Positions 33,925-45,481 of a DNA stretch of 64,000 nucleotides are shown piece after piece. This stretch comes from Hypericum androsaemum (Eukaryota; Streptophyta; Magnoliopsida; Malpighiales; Hypericaceae). A program made the translations under genes and the position numbers. Positions within the stretch are counted from its first letter, which is position 1; every line of letters starts with the position of its first letter. The notes below the pieces were generated by a model. That model was given only the letters and a program-made list of their open reading frames with translations. It did not search any database and was not told the origin of the DNA. The stretch lies in contig OZ023195.1 of NCBI GenBank assembly GCA_963995505.1, forward strand, positions 5,166,109 to 5,230,108, read 5' to 3'.

Positions 33925-34439
33925 TTAATTTAAACTTACCGACGGCGGGCGAGGATGGTAGGCGAGCAGCGGGCGAGGATGGCGGGCGAGGACGGCGAGA
34001 AATGTGTTTCACCGAGAGCGAGCGGCGACGACGAGGGCGACGACAGCAGTGCGAGGGTGACGACGGGGGAGCAGCATGGCGAGGGCGACGGCAGATCTCG
34101 ATGAGGCGAGGCCGACCAGAATTGGCCAGCGAGGGTGATCAGCGATACAGATTTGGAGGGGGACGGATTTTGTGAGGTGTGAACATGGGGAAAAAAATTT
34201 CGTCTATTGGTATATAATGTTTGACCAAGACACGGAAAATTTTTTCGTTTCTTGGTAAACGAAAAAAATTTCCGTGTTTCGGTAGAAACGGAAATTTTTT
34301 CTGTGGTTTGGTCCGAGACACGAAAAAAAATTCGGAAACCCACGTGGACACTATATCCAAAAAACGTGAATTTGTAATACCAATTAAAAAAAAAGCCATG
34401 AATAATAACACTATTAAAAAAAATGAAATTTCGTGCTAT

Positions 34440-35830
34440 ATCTAGGTCTAATATTCTCTTCGGGATCAGAGAGGTTGATGGGTTTGTTTCCTGACATAAT
34501 TATCTAGGAACCCCACCCCAGCGACTTCCATTTCTCAAGAGGGGAAAGAATTTAAGCCATATTATCTAAAATAAATTGAGACTGGATTGAGTGGGGATTA
34601 AAGAAAATTTGCATAAGTATAAACACGTCTCGTATCGTATTAGAATGTACATATTAAACTCAAAATTTTTAAATAATAAATATATTATTTTTAAATATTT
34701 AAATAAATTTATCGAATTTATAACTTGTAATGTGATAATCTTAACATAGAACTCTCGTAATTCTCGAGATTGAGATTTAAAATAAAAGTTTGTGATTGTT
34801 TATATTCAAATTTGAATAAATAGATCCATTACATATTTAAATATGAAACGACAGAAAAATATATATGGTGGAATTTTGCGGTTGTGAGCTGTAACCCTAG
34901 ATGAATGAAAGGACGTTCATTATCTACCTTTTAGGTTTGAAATGGGGTTGAAGAATGTTACCGGTACTGTTATTTCCATGATTCGACACTATCCTAATGT
35001 AAGTTTACTTTAAAGACATTCTACCTTTGTGGGTATATTTTAATTCTTTGGGACACTTTGTTTACCCTTCCGTGTTTCCTTAATCATGCACCTCGTTGTT
35101 TCGTTCTTTCCAAAGCAAAAATCCTGAGTTTGCATGTTGCTAATGTAAGTTATGTAACTCTTGCCTGCTTTGTAGATGCACCGGCAGTGAAAACGTCGAA
35201 ACCGAGAAGCTAATACAAAGTTGCCGCAATAAAAAAATTGGATTCACTTAACAAAAATTTGTATTAAAATTTTATGTCCGAAGTCAATTTTTTTAAGATG
35301 CATCGCAGAGAAGCGCACGAAACTTGGATTGTAATTGATTCATTGGATCGAAGTTGGGCCTTTGCGTGCATCTTAAAACGGGGCTTTGAAGTTTGATGCG
35401 ATTAGCCCATGTCCAATTGAGTTTTTATCTCAAATTCAGTCGGAAATATTTTTTCTTCAAAAAGTGTTACAATTTTGAATTTTTGGTCTCGTTTTTCACA
35501 AAAAACATTTTTATTTCACAAATTCACGAAATCTGTACCAAGTTTTTCTTCCTGAACTAAAATGATGTTGGATTTTTTTCACTGACCAATAAATCCATTG
35601 TTTAAACTTTAAAAAAAAATTAAAACCCGATAGAAAATCTTGAATTTATTCCAAAAAAACACAAATGGTAATAATTTTGATCTATTAAAAAGCACAAAGA
35701 AATAATAATTTTTTTAAAATTTTAAAATTTTACTTTTTAACAGCTACAAATGGTAAGAATGATTATTAATTCTTAATTAAGGAGATCCTCGTATAATGAA
35801 AAATTATTATAGTTTTCCAAATGAACAAGA
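34440..35830. other. AT-rich spacer
   Basis: No supported gene. One exon-like start (MGLKNVTGTVISMIRHYPN followed by GTAAGT) at 34942-34998 has no partner exon. Confidence 0.25.
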
Positions 35831-35837
35831 GTCTTTA

Positions 35838-36186
35838 GTTATGGGATCAGATTTGGTCTTGGAAGGCCCATTTCAGGACAGTCCTGGATGGACCATTTGG
35901 TAGACCATTTTATCATAATCGGGCAGACCATTTAATATAACTGTAGACCTTTTAATATAACCGGGTAAATATTTTAACCTAACCAGGAAGACCATTTTAG
36001 CATAACCGGGAATATCATTTTATCATAATTAGGTATACCATTTTATCCAACCATTTTATCAAGGACGGTTCCGGTTTATCCGAAACGGTCCGCGTAAAAC
36101 CATTTTATCATAACTGAATAGACCATTTTATTATCTAGAACTGTCCTCACGCGTTTTATATGTCCATGACCAAATCTAACCCAAAT
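35838..36186. repeat. MITE-like element with internal ~25-bp tandem repeats
   Basis: The ends TGGGATCAGATTTGGTCTTG and CATGACCAAATCTAACCCA are imperfect inverted repeats. Inside, about ten degenerate units built around ACCATTTTATCATAACCGGG repeat head to tail. No ORF. Target duplication not certain. Confidence 0.55.
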
Positions 36187-36385
36187 TATAGTAGCCCTAG
36201 AGAAATATCTTCGTGACATGCGTTTACTATGATAATCACATCAGAACCCGGTAATAAATGCAATTAAGATATAGGATGGGCCTTTTTTTTAGAATGATAT
36301 AGAATGGCCCTTGCCGGTCATCTAACAGTTGCGCTCCTGTATTAATAAGTCGGTCATCTACATTTCTCAATTATCAAAATTATTT

Positions 36386-37301
36386 GGGTTAAAAATACTT
36401 AGGTACTCTGTATTATTAGAAGATATAGACACTTTAAGTCCTGAATTATCAAAACACCCACAAACGGACCCTAGTTATTCAAACACAAAATTTATCATAT
36501 TAAAATGTCTATTATACCCCTTCTAAAAAAATCTTTTATCCTCTCTCTCGTCTCTCTCCGCTGAAATGAAAAGTAATTAGAAAATCCAGGAGAAAGCTGT
36601 GAAATAAGCATCCTTCCAATCCAACTCGAAGTATCGATTAGCATTTTTTTTCCCAAATGCAATTGATCCACCAACAAAGACACAGAGAACAACACACCGT
36701 CAATCCAAGGCACAACTCTAATGGTACTCGTGCCACAACAAGAACACCAACATGAACAGACAGCGGACGACGATCTAACACCATGCAATCCACCGCAGTC
36801 TTCTCTTCTTACAACCTGCTCCTATTTCTTCTTCAACATGACCCAGAACCTTAATTGTTCCAAGGGCAATAACTCGTCAAGAGATTTTCGATTTGGCCAA
36901 GTCCCAAACTGATTACATCCTAAGATCCAACCCAATGAAAACGAGTTATTACGGTCCTAATTCCCCCAACCGGGGTCCACCACCGAAAGGAGTCAGATTC
37001 TTCTTTGTTCTCGTGGTTTTATTGTCGAATAGAGAGAGGCCGCGGTGAAGATGTTGTTGCTGAGCCATCCGGATGGCTGTCGCTTCGATTCCACGACGAG
37101 GAAGAGACTCAAGATAGGGGGCTCCGGGAGAGATGACAATGTGGTCTTTTACGGGTTTTATTTTTAGGAGGTCATAATGGACTTTTCATTGTGATATTTT
37201 TGGGGTGTGAATAAGCCAGGTCCTTTTATGGGTGTTTTGATAACTCGAGATTTAAAGTGTCTATATCCAATAATACAAGATACTTAAATACCTTTTTACC
37301 C
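36386..37301. mobile_element. Mutator-like element with foreign-looking insert
   Basis: 916 bp with ~160-bp terminal inverted repeats (GGGTTAAAAATACTTAGGTA at the left and GATACTTAAATACCTTTTTA ... CCC at the right). A perfect 9-bp target duplication AAATTATTT lies at 36377-36385 and 37302-37310. The interior (36540-37140) is less AT-rich than its surroundings and may be captured genic sequence, for example LLLSHPDGCRFDSTTRKRLK at about 37050-37110, but I could not identify a donor. Confidence 0.87.
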
Positions 37302-38250
37302 AAATTATTTCGAACAAGTACTTATGACTTCAAGAGATGAAATCACCTTATTCGGTACTATCTCTAACAATTCGATTCTGTGTTGATACACTAACATTTA
37401 GAAGTCATTTTGTAAAGTTGTTTTTCAATCTTTTCCGCAGTTTTATCAATATTACCTACTAAATAAAAAACTTTTTTGATAATACTATCTAATTTTCGGG
37501 CAAAGATTAATTGAAACTCCGATAAAATTATACAATTCGTACATTTTTTTAAACTATTTTCGGACCGGTCGGATCTGGAAAAGAAGAAAACTCGAGTTCT
37601 CCTCACGGTCCTTTTAAAAAACATTGGAATATAGTGCGAGTTTAGGTCAAATTAAAGATAAACATGTTGATAAATTTAGAAGAATAGTTCACCGACGTGT
37701 GTACAAAGTTATTCAACTCGGTGAACCACTGAGAACTTTGCAATTAACGTGCTCTCAAAATCTCCGACAAGATGTAGCTCGTGTTATCCATCTGTTGCAA
37801 GATTAACGTGACATTTCAACCGATTATATCGATTGTGACAAAATATAGAAAAAAGTACAAAAAGGTATTACAATTTGGCAGAAGGCAAAAAATGGACTGT
37901 TATGAAAAACATTATTTAGGGTCTAGTGCTTTTCATTTATTGTTTATAGGTGCTATTTTTAGGATTACATGATACCTCTGAAAATTAGAATTTCATATTT
38001 AACTTTTTTTATAAAAAAATCAAAATCACTTACTATCAGCATATATATTTAATCGATTAATCTAATTTTCAACCGTGTAAAAACTTGATAACTAAAGATA
38101 TCCCTACCAATGTTTTCCAAAAATAAATAATACATTACATTAATCCATGTTCACGTCATGTAATGTAATATGTACAGAGATAAAATTAATTCAATAACTA
38201 TCCAACATAAAATCAATCAACTAAAGAAACACAAAAAAAATTACACGGTC
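37302..38250. other. AT-rich spacer
   Basis: Nothing recognised; small ORFs without family resemblance. Confidence 0.25.
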
Positions 38251-38254
38251 GTGC

Positions 38255-38360
38255 CAAAAGGTTTGTAGTCCAACGGTATAAGACGTTATAAATATTTAAG
38301 AAGTCTAAGGTTCAAATTCTAGCATTTATTATAGTATAAAAATTTATTTTTCAAAAAAAA
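38255..38360 (+). repeat. tRNA-derived SINE
   Basis: Pol III box A (TAGTCCAACGGTATAA, 38266-38281) and box B (GGTTCAAATTC, 38309-38319) at tRNA-like spacing, followed by AT-rich sequence ending in A8 (38353-38360). About 70% similar by eye to the SINE at 41854. Target duplication not found. Confidence 0.65.
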
Positions 38361-38402
38361 TGGAGGATGATATTATTAACGAAAACTATCTCAAGAAAAA
38401 TA

Positions 38403-39758
38403 TCAGGAAATATTGACTTGCCACACTTTAATATCCAAGTCCAAGCTCCCACTGTAAACTAAGTATGACTGTGATATTCCATCACAATTGGTCATTGTCC
38501 TACTACAATCGGGCGTCGCAACCAAGCACTTGACCGGTCGTCTGTGACCTTCCAGGACAGACAAACAGGAATACCTGTCGTCCGTTCCCTTCCTCCAAAT
38601 CCGCACCGTATTATCAGCCGATCCACTGAACACCAAGTCATCCACAGCCACCAAGCACAATACAGCCTTCGTGTGACCTCTAAGCGCACCCCAAAGCGCC
38701 AATTCCCCGGCACTGTTTTCACTATCCCCACCCCGGTTTTGCCTCCTCCACACCAGAATAGACCTATATATCGAAAAATTGTTATAGCTTAACGAGATAT
38801 TTTAAGTTCAAAACTTTTAAATAACTGACCTGTCACAGGCGCCTGAATACAACGTCGACCCGTCAACACTAACAGCCAAAGCGTTGACCGCTGACTTGTG
38901 CTTCTCCACGGCTCCAACTAAAGTGTGCTTGCTCTTCTTCTCCCCCGGGAGGCTCCTCCACGCCTTGATCTTTCTATCCGCCGACCCGGTAAAAACGACG
39001 CCGTCCCTGGACACCGCGACGGCGTTGATAGCGTCGTCGTGGGCCCGGGTGACGGACTCCTGACACTTGAAGCCCGACGACGACGCCGTGCTCCAGACCT
39101 TGAACGACCGGTCCCACGAGGCGGAGTACAGAAGCGAGCCGTCGTGGGACAACGCGAGGGCCGAGACGGCGTCCACGTGGTGCACCCACGTGCTCTTCTT
39201 GTGCCTCCTCACCTGGACGTAGCTTCTCGCCGAGAAGAGCGCCGACGACCGGTCGTTCAACGTCGGGAGAACGGCCAGGCAAGTGAGCTTGATACTTTCG
39301 CCCTCCATTCTCCAGACGCGAATCTTGTGATCCTGGTGAGCGGAAAAGACCATCCTGCCCTTCACGACACCTAGGGACTTGACTGCCCCGGTCCCCGTCG
39401 CCAACACCGTACTCCTGTCCGGGTTTTCGAGGTTCCAGGCGCGAATCTCGCCGTCGGAGGCGGCGGAGAGGAGACACTTCCCGGCGAGAGCGAGGGAGGA
39501 GAGAGAGGAGGAGTGGCCCTTGAAGGTGGCCACCAAGTAGTGGGAGTGGGAAGAAGTGAGAACTTGGGAGGTTGAAGGGGTTAAGGAAGGGACAGAGGGT
39601 AGGGATGGGAGTGAGGAGAGGAGGGAAGAGGAGGAGGTTGCCGATGGGTCGGAGTGGAGGGTAGAATTGGAAGTTGGTTGGGTTTCCTCCTCCTCCTCCT
39701 TCTTCTTCTTCTTCTTCTTCTCTGTGTAGCAGCAACATGGGAGGAACGTCGCCCCCAT
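38403..39758 (-). CDS. JINGUBANG-like WD40-repeat protein
   Basis: Two exons: 38830-39758 and 38403-38763, with a 66-bp intron (GTCAGT...TATATAG). Joined CDS is 429 residues. The N terminus has a Lys/Glu run (about residues 14-25) and a Ser/Pro-rich linker. About seven WD40 blades follow: LVATFKGHSSSLSSLAL...IRAWNLENPD, KIRVWRM, SLLYSASWDRSFKVW, VVFTGSADRKIKAW, STLYSGACDRSILVW, LVFSGSADNTVRIW, LVYSGSLDLDIKVW. This layout and length fit the plant JINGUBANG/transducin family; Arabidopsis JGB restrains pollen germination in moist conditions (family knowledge). It should fold as a beta-propeller scaffold without enzymatic activity. The gene is GC-rich against AT-rich flanks and has a CT-rich leader; no defects seen. 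Confidence 0.88.
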
Positions 39759-39789
39759 GTTTGATGTTATAGGGTTTGCTTCTCTTTAA

Positions 39790-41340
39790 GGGGAACTGGA
39801 AAGTTAATATAGGAGGGGGTGAGAAAAGATGAGACAATTGAGGTGGTTGGTTTGGAAATTGGAAACGTAACGTGTATAACGTTCTAGAGCACTTTAAAAT
39901 GGCGGGCAAATTAGTCGGAATCGGAATTTATTTAAGAAATTTTTTATTTCAATGTATAAAATTTAGTTACTCCCTAAAATATTAGGGTTTACATGCCAAA
40001 TTTGTTGCGGGGCCTGATGATATGGCGTACTTTAGCGATGGTATGGCTCGAACTCTGAATAATGAAAATGCAAGCATGATTGAACGGAGAGCGTGGGGCC
40101 GACCTGCCTAATCGACTCGACCACCAAATTACAGTGAGAATTGGCGGGTCCGTGCAAATGGAAGAATGTCTGGACTCTGGATGGATGGTCCAAGTATAAC
40201 TAATGAAAATTCTTGCTAGGTTACACTTTCTTGCGCTTGGAATGAAGCCGCCCTTAATTTGACTTGGATGTGAACTAAAATGTAAATTTGACTTCAAGAT
40301 GTAGATCAATCTGGCATATGCCCCCTTTATTCTCTTTCAATATTTACAAAAAAAATAAGTTGTTATAGTTTAATCAAAGTTTTTAGTTTGAATTATTAAA
40401 AATGCAGTAAGATTAAATATTTGTTAAAAGAATTTTGTCACATTTCAAGAATTTATTCAGCTCATTAGTTGACCATTATCCGGATGCCAGGTGTTATAAA
40501 CAAATATATATTATTGTTGAAGTTTTTTTTAATTAGGATATCTATTGATCGACTATGACAAAAAATTCCATACGAAGTGTTGCGTTCCAAAAGCAAGTAT
40601 GAACCCGGAGAAAAATTGCAGGGCTTCAAAATGTATATTACTGCAATAGTATGGAAGTCTCCGCCAGGTAATGTAATGATGATTCAGACGAAAGTACGAG
40701 AAAAAGGCAGGCGGTTTAAGTAATTTTGCCCCAGTGGAAGTCGTTGTCCTGAGAATTTTGGAACTTTGTTGGTCTTCGAACTTTTTTGTGTCGAGTTTCT
40801 TCCTATCTCCCTCAAAAATCGAAAAAGGACCCTATCCCTAGATGAAGTATCACGAGACATTAAACAAGAATAGTGTTGTCCAAGTGTTTACAATTACTTA
40901 TCACACGAACGAAAACTATATTACTATGATCACAACACATATATGTTATGACACATTTGATATTTTTCACTATTTTCTATATTTATAGCGATTTTTGCAA
41001 TGTTAACCGTTTGATATTCAAACACTTACTATAATTGATTGCAAACTTATGCCAGCAAGTATTAATACTTCGTTCCCCTGATAATTTCCCCAGATTACAG
41101 AGAGACCTCATCCATTCTCTCGACGGAATAAAAGGAGCGCCTAACTATGGTTTGAGCGAGGCCCTCCATATAGAAATTCGATGGACTATTTTTGGGCTTG
41201 AATTTGAATGGGAATTACCATTTCTGGAATTTTTTCTTTTATATATGAGGCCCGGCCCAAATACTTTTAAATTCGATTCTTTTGATTTCTTGTTTGCAAT
41301 TGAGATTCTTGGTTACTTAACAATTAGAGCTATTTCGATT
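39790..41340. other. Upstream region of the WD40 gene, spacer
   Basis: 39790-39900 is the promoter-proximal region of the minus-strand WD40 gene. The remainder is AT-rich, with no supported gene. Confidence 0.3.
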
Positions 41341-41349
41341 ATAAAAAAA

Positions 41350-42168
41350 CGTAAAAGTAGTTTTATGATGTTTGAAAAAATTAATTGATCAGAACAATCT
41401 AATATTATTTAGTGCTTCATGTTTTATAAGTCAAGTTATTAGTCCTTAAATACAAAAACATTATTTAAATTGCTAAAAATACCTATAACTTTATATGAAG
41501 TTACACACTTGTCATTTAATAAGCAAAACTACTTCAGTTTTCTTAAGTCTATTTCTTAACTTTTTTTTAAACTCTATTCCTGCAAATTAAGCCGGGAGAT
41601 CGGGACGGACTTCGTTAGGCTGAGAGATGCAAAGGGCTGGGTTTGTATTGGAGACGGACTGGGTTAAAGCTAACGAGAATGTGTCAAGTCTGCTTTTATT
41701 TCGGCTATTGATCAAAAGTCAGCAATACGTTTGTAATTCCTCGTTGTTGTTCTTGAAAGGGAAAATTGGACAACTAAATAAGGGGAAGATTTGAAAATCA
41801 TATTAATTGACTTAAAGAAACCGAAGCCACACACAGAGAATACTTGCAAGGAGCAAAGAGTTTGTAGCCTAATGATCTAGGATATTCCAAATATTATGAA
41901 GTTTAGAGTTCAAATCTTAGCATATGTCATGGTATAAAAATTTATTAAAAAAATTTTCAATATACTTTAAAAAGAAAATACTTGCAAGGAGATTTTTTTA
42001 TATTAAATGACAAGTTTATAACTTTGTATGAAATTCGGGGTATTTAAGTTCAGGAATTAATCATTTAATTTATGAAATATGAAAGATTAAATAATAATAA
42101 AATGTCCTTGTCAATTAATTTTCTCAAACGTAAAAAATCTAAGAATATTTTACCTTTAAAACATCATT
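41350..42168. mobile_element. Decayed relative of the 32.9-kb MULE
   Basis: The left arm (GTAAAAGTAGTTTTATGATG ... AATTGATCAGAACAATCTAA) and the right arm (inverse of GACAAGGACATTTTATT... and TTTTACGTTTGAG) are inverted to each other and resemble the arms at 32934-33924 ('aggacaacctaatattgtc'). The ends are eroded and no 9-bp duplication is evident. A SINE has inserted inside. Confidence 0.5.
41854..41976 (+). mobile_element. SINE with 15-bp target-site duplication
   Basis: Box A-like TAGCCTAATGATCTAGG (41865-41881) and box B GAGTTCAAATC (41906-41916). A/T-rich 3' end. Perfect flanking repeats AATACTTGCAAGGAG at 41839-41853 and 41977-41991, the length expected for LINE-mediated retrotransposition. 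Confidence 0.85.
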
Positions 42169-42408
42169 TCTAAGTAGCTTTTCATGGTTAGTTAGTTTGG
42201 TAGCTTCATGGGATTTCTGATTAATTAATCTATGGTTATACTTATGTGTCATCGCTTACTTTATTCCATACTTTTTTGGTACTTGCTTTATCCTACACAC
42301 TTTTGATCATGTTTTAAATAGTCAAAGTTTCTGGCTTTGACCGTCAATATTCAATAAATAAAGAACAAGAAATAAAAAATGTATAATAAGATTCTAATAA
42401 ATAAAAAA
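42169..42408. other. Spacer between MULEs
   Basis: AT-rich; nothing recognised. Confidence 0.25.
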
Positions 42409-43721
42409 GGAAAATTACTCTCAAGTCCCTCGAGTTTGCTTAAATATACTCAAAAGTCCTACTGTTTGAAAAATGATATTGTTGTCCCTCTAGTTTGATT
42501 TTATTATACTTCCGGGTCCCTGGATGAGTATTTTTTATTTTTTGTCACAAAAATATCCTTTAAAAAAAATAAAAAAAATGTTGACGTCATCATCTTCTTC
42601 TCCGATGAATCCGGCAAATTGGGATGAACCCTAATTTCAAAGGAATCGGGCATCATCATCGACAAGCTTCATCTCTTCAAATAGGGGATTTACTTCCAAA
42701 CCCCCAAATCATATAATCAAGATGGTACGGGGTCACAAAGCAATTAACCACAATCCACGACAGTGTTTCATTGACGAGATAAGGTTCAATCGACGACGGA
42801 GCGGAAAGGGCCGACCCCTGCCAGTCACAAACCCCAACGATGTCGGCTCTCCGTGCTACTTCTCTGTCCCCCTCAATCCTTCTGTTCAATAGAACGCCGG
42901 CTCCCCCCTCTCGACGCCGGCTCGACGGGTCCAGCGACAGGTCGTTGACCGTTCTTGCCGCACCAGCTCTCGTCAGCCGACTCAGACCTCAACCTCCTCC
43001 TTCGTCCGTTGCCTGTCGTCCCCATCCTCAAGTTCGCCGGTCCCTACCACCACCGTTCGCAAGTCACAGGGCCCTCCCACACTCAAGGATGAGGAGCTCA
43101 CCAAAAGGCAAAGCGGCGGCGACGTGTCGCTGGCGGTTGTGGTTCGGAAGCGGGCGCCTATGATCTTCCAGCTGACAAGGGAGCTCCGGTACCGTCCTCG
43201 CCATCTCCGTTACTGTCAACAGCACCACCTCACCCGCTCGGCCACTCCCTAGTGACCCGTCTCTCCATCGAGGAGGCGCCACCATCGGTCATCCACTAGT
43301 GACTTCATCGATGATGTTGATGTCGTTCGCTGCTCGAAGATGTCAGGCTTTTGAAGATGGACATGGTCGTTGTCCTCGTCGAGCTCGAGTTAGTTGCGTT
43401 TAGATCCCCATTTTGGTTATGGGTTTTTAACGATTCTTTGTTCTAATTCGTGGACAGTATTAACTTGAGATAAGACAAGATTTTGTTTTGGGTCATGGAG
43501 AAGATGACGTCAGCAATCTAGAGGTGGAAGATGATATTTTTTCCCTAAAGGTATTTGGTCATTTCATTGACAAAAATGAAAAAAAAAGAGCTGTTAACGT
43601 GTGCCAGGAACCTGAAAGTATAATAAAATCAAACTAGAGGGACGTAGGAACGTATTTTGTGAACAGGAGAAATTTTTGAGTATATTTAAGTAAACCCGAG
43701 GGACTTGAGAGTAATTTTCCC
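42409..43721. mobile_element. Mutator-like element (probable Pack-MULE) with GC-rich insert
   Basis: 1313 bp. Terminal inverted repeats GGAAAATTACTCTCAAGTCC / GGACTTGAGAGTAATTTTCC extend about 110 bp. The 9-bp target duplication AATAAAAAA is at 42400-42408 and 43722-43730. The interior (about 42590-43420) is strikingly GC-rich, with open stretches on both strands, as in captured exons. Two ORF-like readings (MSALRATSLSPSILLFNRT at 42840; DVSLAVVVRKRAPMIFQLTR near 43120-43180) do not match a family I can name. Confidence 0.85.
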
Positions 43722-43739
43722 AATAAAAAATAATTTTTT

Positions 43740-43918
43740 TTCTTTGAAATGACCGATAATGGGTCATGGCCTTTTGGATAAGCTCGACCAGCATTGGGTC
43801 TGGGTTCTCGGTTATGGTTAGGCTCTCTAGGAACTCGCCCAGGTCCTGTTCTTGAGCGCCATCCATTTCTGGAAGCTGCTGGATGATCGGGACTGGTCTT
43901 CTTCGCGTGCCCAATCTG
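43740..43918 (-). pseudogene. Exon relic resembling a DOG1-domain protein
   Basis: After an acceptor-like GGGGGTTACAG, one minus-strand frame reads SSFQKWMAL and the next reads QEQDLGEFLESL, followed by NPDPMLVELIQKAMTHYRSF. Together they resemble the start of plant DOG1/TGA-type domains (FxxxxxWMxxQEQxLxEL...LxxLIxKVxxHY). A one-base frameshift near 43855 would separate them, and no further exons are seen. Homology is inferred from pattern only; it could be unrelated. Confidence 0.35.
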
Positions 43919-44209
43919 TAACCCCCATCTATTCTCTGTTTGATTGTTTCAATTTGATTTGAAGGAAATTAATTACGCAATAGTGTTTGGTCCAAGATGA
44001 TTTAATTATCTTAGTTTACTGAGTATATGAGAGAATCTGAAGGGGAAAGAAAGATGTGGGTGGAGGAGAGAAAGAGGAGGGCTTGGAGGAGAGGAAGAAA
44101 GAGTGTTGGGGTGGTCGACGTCGGGAGGTCGAGGAAATGGATGCATTTTTTTGTATTTTTGAAGGGTATTTTTGTCATTTCAATGACAAAAATGAGAAAA
44201 ATTGACTGT

Positions 44210-44335
44210 TGACCTAGCCAGGGATCCGAGAGTATAATAAAATCAAACACGGGGATGGGAGAATAATTTTTGAAACATGGGGAACTAAATCATCAATTTT
44301 GTCAAACATGAGGGATATCACAGTAATTTTCCCTA
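44210..44335. repeat. Single terminal arm of a MULE related to the 42.4-kb element
   Basis: The inverse reads GGAAAATTACTGTGATATCC and continues with TTTGATTTTATTATACTCTC GGATCCCTGG, as in the 42409 arm. No partner arm was found. Confidence 0.5.
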
Positions 44336-44448
44336 AAAATTAATAAAAAGCCTCTAAAATTGGTCCGCCCAGTTCTCTCTCATCCTCTCTCTGTCTCGTT
44401 ACCTGTGTCGCTATCACCGGTGGCCAACACACCGGCAGGGGATGGATA

Positions 44449-44642
44449 GGGGTAAGTGTTCGGTTTGACCCGACCCGATCCGGTCTGAATCACTAGAACC
44501 GAGATCTGAAAAGGTAAGGAAATAAAGATCTGAACCAGACCATTTATTTTTCAGATTCAAACCCAGTCCGAACCAAAAATACTGTTTAGGTCTGGTCCAG
44601 ATCCATAACCCGAACAAAAATATTTGGACTTTTTACACTCCT
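44449..44642. repeat. hAT-like MITE relic
   Basis: Left TAGGGGTAAGTGTTCGG, right TTTTTACACTCCTA (inverse TAGGAGTGTAAAAA), with subterminal GACCCGACCCGA/CCGAAC motifs. The flanking 8-mers do not match, so the ends may be eroded. Related 'ccgaaccaaa' text continues to about 45000. Confidence 0.45.
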
Positions 44643-45027
44643 ACTTGGATGCGCACCTATTCCGAAGAAATTATTAGCACTGAGAACTTGGAAACTGAAA
44701 CCTGCGAACATAAACCATTAGCAAATTTGAGGGCGCTATGAACTTGATTATCGAAATATATTTTTTCTGATAAGGGGTGGCTAATTAGGTCATATCGTTA
44801 GGGTATTAGGGTAGAGTATTAGAGTAGACTATAACAATCGTGAAAAATTGTGATTCGGTTCGGATCTTTGCGATTCTCTATAAAGAGATCTGGACCAGAT
44901 CCGAGAACCATTTTTCTTAATAAATCAGACCCGAACCAAATCAAATAATTCTTTGGTCCAATTCGGAACCAAAATTTTGGTTTGGTTAGGGGCGGTTTCC
45001 TTTTTTTTTGCTTACCCTAGGGACGGG

Positions 45028-45473
45028 TAGACCTGACTACGGTTCGAATTTATTCGAATTCAAATTCATCAAAACATTAAACCATATTCAATTCTTCACA
45101 AGACGAATCGAATACGAATTATGAATTCGAATCAAATTCGAATCGAATTATAATCAAATTTGAATCGAATTATAATCGAATTATAACCGAATTATAATTG
45201 AATTATAACAGAATTTTTCCCTCTCAAATCCCCCCATTTTATTTGAATTTTTTAACATATATTATTATTATATGTACATGAATTTGAATCGAATTTAACA
45301 CGAATTTAACTCGAATCAAATTTTCGAATCGAATTCGAATTAAATTCGCCGGTTTTGCGAATTATAAATATCTTGAACTGTATTCAATTCATTTTATGAC
45401 GAATTCAAATCAAATTTTTAACGAATCGAATCGAATCGAATCATGAATCAGATTCAATTCATGGCCAGATCTA
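45028..45473. mobile_element. hAT MITE, deletion derivative of the 23.4-kb family
   Basis: 446 bp from TAGACCTGAC to GGCCAGATCTA, with a perfect 8-bp duplication GGGACGGG (45020-45027 and 45474-45481). Both subterminal halves (GAATTTATTCGAATTC... and ...ATTCAATTCATGGCCA) match the ends of the decayed hAT at 23400-25512, while the transposase region is absent. Confidence 0.9.
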
Positions 45474-45481
45474 GGGACGGG

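Larger units (their letters stand above)
31868..34430. mobile_element. Element with ~240-bp terminal inverted repeats
   Basis: 31868-32117 and 34195-34430 are inverted copies: both contain GTGTTACAAATTCA / TGAATTTGTAATACC, CCACGTGGA and 'tttcttggt...aaacgaga' phrases, and end with TGACCAAGA-type text next to 'attatatat'. Long TIRs suggest a Mutator-type element. The interior is AT-rich, with a GC-rich minisatellite (GGCGGGCGAGGATGG, about 33940-34080), and it hosts the Pack-MULE at 32934-33924. Exact ends and target duplication are not settled. Confidence 0.6.

Noticed and set aside
34942..34998. First exon of a gene (MGLKNVTGTVISMIRHYPN before GTAAGT)
   Set aside because: No second exon with matching phase or recognisable continuation.
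37624..37806. 60-codon ORF with charged composition
   Set aside because: No family match and no neighbouring exons.
38266..38319. tRNA gene
   Set aside because: Has A and B boxes but no cloverleaf or acceptor stem; fits a SINE head.
38925..39374. 149-codon plus-strand ORF over the WD40 gene
   Set aside because: Antisense shadow of a GC-rich real exon.
41035..41388. 117-codon ORF
   Set aside because: AT-rich, overlaps the arm of a decayed MULE, no domain.
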